Origin: Oceaniglobus ichthyenteri
Lineage (GTDB): Bacteria > Pseudomonadota > Alphaproteobacteria > Rhodobacterales > Rhodobacteraceae
NCBI RefSeq assembly: GCF_003057885.1
Contig: NZ_QAGK01000004.1
Span: 62,001-126,000 of the forward strand
Direction of reading: 5' to 3'
DNA length: 64,000 nt
Shown here: piece by piece, positions 62,562 to 64,000 of the stretch
Numbering within the stretch: the first letter of the stretch is position 1
Layout of the letters: each line of letters opens with the position of its first letter
Notes under the pieces: generated by a model
Databases searched by the model: none
Told to the model about the DNA's origin: nothing
What the model saw: only the letters and a program-made list of their open reading frames with translations
Made by a program: the position numbers and the translations under genes

Positions 62562-64000
62562 ATGAGCTTACCTCCTGGATTCCTTGATGAACTGCGAACG
62601 CGTGTTTCCCTGTCCCAGGTGGTCGGGCGCAAAGTCGTGTGGGATCAGCGCAAATCAAACCAAGGCAAAGGCGATATGTGGGCGCCGTGCCCGTTCCACC
62701 ACGAAAAAAGCCCTTCTTTTCATGTGGATGACCGCAAGGGGTTTTACTATTGCTTTGGTTGCCACGCCAAGGGCGACGCGATTTCCTTTGTAAAAGACAC
62801 CGAAAATGTCAGCTTTATGGAAGCTGTCGAAATTCTGGCCGGTGAGGCCGGAATGCCCATGCCGGCGCGTGATCCGCAGGCGCGCGAAAAGGCCGACAAG
62901 CGGGTGCAATTGGTGGAGGTCATGGAGAAGGCGGTACAGTTTTACCGGCTTCAGATGAAAACCGCGCAGGCAAACGAGGCGCGCGATTATCTTGCGCGAC
63001 GGGGATTGGATGAGGCGGCGCAGGATCGCTGGCAAATCGGTTTTGCCCCCAAAGGCTGGCAAAACCTGTGGGATGCCCTGATCGCCAAGGGGATCGAACC
63101 TGAAATGATACTTGAGGTCGGTCTTGCGAAGCCCTCGAAGAATGGCAAAAAGCCATATGACACCTTTCGCAACCGGATCATGTTTCCGATCCGCGATGCG
63201 CAAGGGCGCGCCATTGCATTCGGTGGTCGTGCGATGGACCCCGACGATAACGCCAAATACCTGAATTCGCCGGAAACGCCGTTGTTTGACAAAGGTCGCA
63301 GCCTGTTCAATTTCGCCCCGGCCCGCGAGGCGGCTGGCAAGGGGCATCCGTTGATCGTGGCCGAGGGGTACATGGACGTGATCGCGTTATCCGAGGCGGG
63401 GTTTGGCGCGGCGGTGGCACCCTTGGGCACGGCGGTAACTGAAGACCAGTTGCGCCTGATGTGGCGGATCGCCGACGAGCCGATCATCGCATTGGACGGT
63501 GACACCGCCGGCCTGCGTGCGGCAATGCGCGTGATCGATGTGGCCTTGCCGGTGCTGGAGGCCGGAAAGGGGTTGAGATTTTGTTTGATGCCACAGGGGT
63601 TGGACCCTGATGATGTTCTGAAAAATCAAGGCGTTGGCGCAATGAAATCCCTGTTGGGGACCGCGCAGCCCATGGTTGAATTGCTGTGGCAACGCGAAAC
63701 CGAAGGCGGCGTTTTCGACAGCCCCGAACGGCGTGCCAAATTGGATAAAAGCCTGCGCGCGGCCATTGCCAAAATCACCGATCCGCATATTCGCAGCCAT
63801 TATGGCGCCGCGATCAAGGAAAAACGCTGGGCGCTGTTCAATCCGCGCAAACCGGGCCGTAAATGGCAGCCAAAGAACGCGCCGTTGGCGGCGGCATCAA
63901 CCACTCGGGCGTCGCAATTGGCCCAGGGCGATTCGACCATGGATGAAATCCTGCGTGAGGCGGTGATTTTGGCGATCTTGTTGACACATCCCAATGTTAT
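62562..64000 (+). CDS. dnaG: DNA primase DnaG, C-terminus cut by window edge
   Basis: The frame is open from ATG 62562 to the end of the window (479 residues seen, no stop). The N-terminal CHC2 zinc finger is present (APCPFHHEKSPSFHV ... FYYCFGCHAKGDAI), followed by the catalytic core with GRIMFPI-like FRNRIMFPIRDAQGRAIAFGGR, NSPETPLFDKGRSLFNF, the Toprim LIVAEGYMDVIAL and ALDGDTAGLRAA metal motifs, and LPQGLDPDDVL-like MPQGLDPDDVL. It synthesises RNA primers for replication. The helicase-binding C-terminal domain lies outside the window; rpoD often follows in this group. Confidence 0.96.
   Translation, partial: MSLPPGFLDELRTRVSLSQVVGRKVVWDQRKSNQGKGDMWAPCPFHHEKSPSFHVDDRKGFYYCFGCHAKGDAISFVKDTENVSFMEAVEILAGEAGMPMPARDPQAREKADKRVQLVEVMEKAVQFYRLQMKTAQANEARDYLARRGLDEAAQDRWQIGFAPKGWQNLWDALIAKGIEPEMILEVGLAKPSKNGKKPYDTFRNRIMFPIRDAQGRAIAFGGRAMDPDDNAKYLNSPETPLFDKGRSLFNFAPAREAAGKGHPLIVAEGYMDVIALSEAGFGAAVAPLGTAVTEDQLRLMWRIADEPIIALDGDTAGLRAAMRVIDVALPVLEAGKGLRFCLMPQGLDPDDVLKNQGVGAMKSLLGTAQPMVELLWQRETEGGVFDSPERRAKLDKSLRAAIAKITDPHIRSHYGAAIKEKRWALFNPRKPGRKWQPKNAPLAAASTTRASQLAQGDSTMDEILREAVILAILLTHPNV

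Overview
The window looks like a chromosomal segment of an alphaproteobacterium of the Rhodobacteraceae (Rhodobacter/Roseobacter group). The reasons are: GC-rich DNA; an aerobic-type cobaltochelatase pair cobS/cobT; a dcw cluster that runs through DUF2484, murB, ddl, ftsQ, ftsA, a long-linker ftsZ and lpxC; a DUF1127 gene followed by an array of CCUCCUCCC-loop small RNAs (the CcsR or 'cuckoo' arrangement known from Rhodobacter sphaeroides); and a long structured leader before mraZ (the UpsM arrangement). No insertion sequence, prophage, integrase or CRISPR array was seen. The species cannot be named from the sequence alone.

Layout. 1-7 kb, mostly minus strand: a secreted protein cut by the left edge, a DUF427 protein, Xaa-Pro aminopeptidase, and cobT and cobS. 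7-10 kb: a signalling block with an ECF sigma factor and its anti-sigma factor, an HWE/HisKA_2 histidine kinase and a single-domain response regulator. 10-17.7 kb: a J-domain protein, BolA, a DUF4177 protein, gatB, two tandem paralogous SLT-fold murein hydrolase-like proteins, pepN, and two very small proteins (one membrane protein, one DUF2256). 17.9-23.8 kb, minus strand: a four-gene catabolic-looking operon (hyuA-like, hyuB-like, FAD amine oxidoreductase, uronate-dehydrogenase-like SDR). 24-26 kb: tRNA-Gly(GCC), then an overlapping L,D-transpeptidase and extensin-like pair. 26-34 kb: pyruvate carboxylase, a UvrD/PcrA helicase, the minus-strand DUF1127 plus six-hairpin small RNA array, and an Mrp/ApbC Fe-S carrier ATPase.

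34-57 kb is the division and cell wall cluster: mraZ, rsmH, ftsL, ftsI, murE, murF, mraY, murD, then an opposite-strand flavoprotein, then ftsW, murG, murC, two small membrane proteins, murB, ddl, ftsQ, ftsA, ftsZ, lpxC. bamD and recN follow. Most genes in the cluster touch or overlap, so they are probably cotranscribed. The opposite-strand flavoprotein splits the cluster into two transcription units, with a palindrome in the divergent gap. The last part holds a YegD-like Hsp70, a CLC channel/antiporter and the start of dnaG, cut by the right edge.

The most interesting non-coding parts are (i) the six-copy CCUCCUCCC hairpin array behind the DUF1127 gene, with a heat-shock-type promoter candidate, and (ii) the 684-bp region before mraZ, which combines TGGGN repeats like MraZ operators, a dense cluster of GANTC (CcrM) sites, a second pair of ATGGGAAAnCATGGG boxes, and a strong intrinsic terminator about 50 bp before mraZ. 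A composite dispersed element (TTTTTCTTGC-n3/4-AAATATCC) occurs at three intergenic sites.
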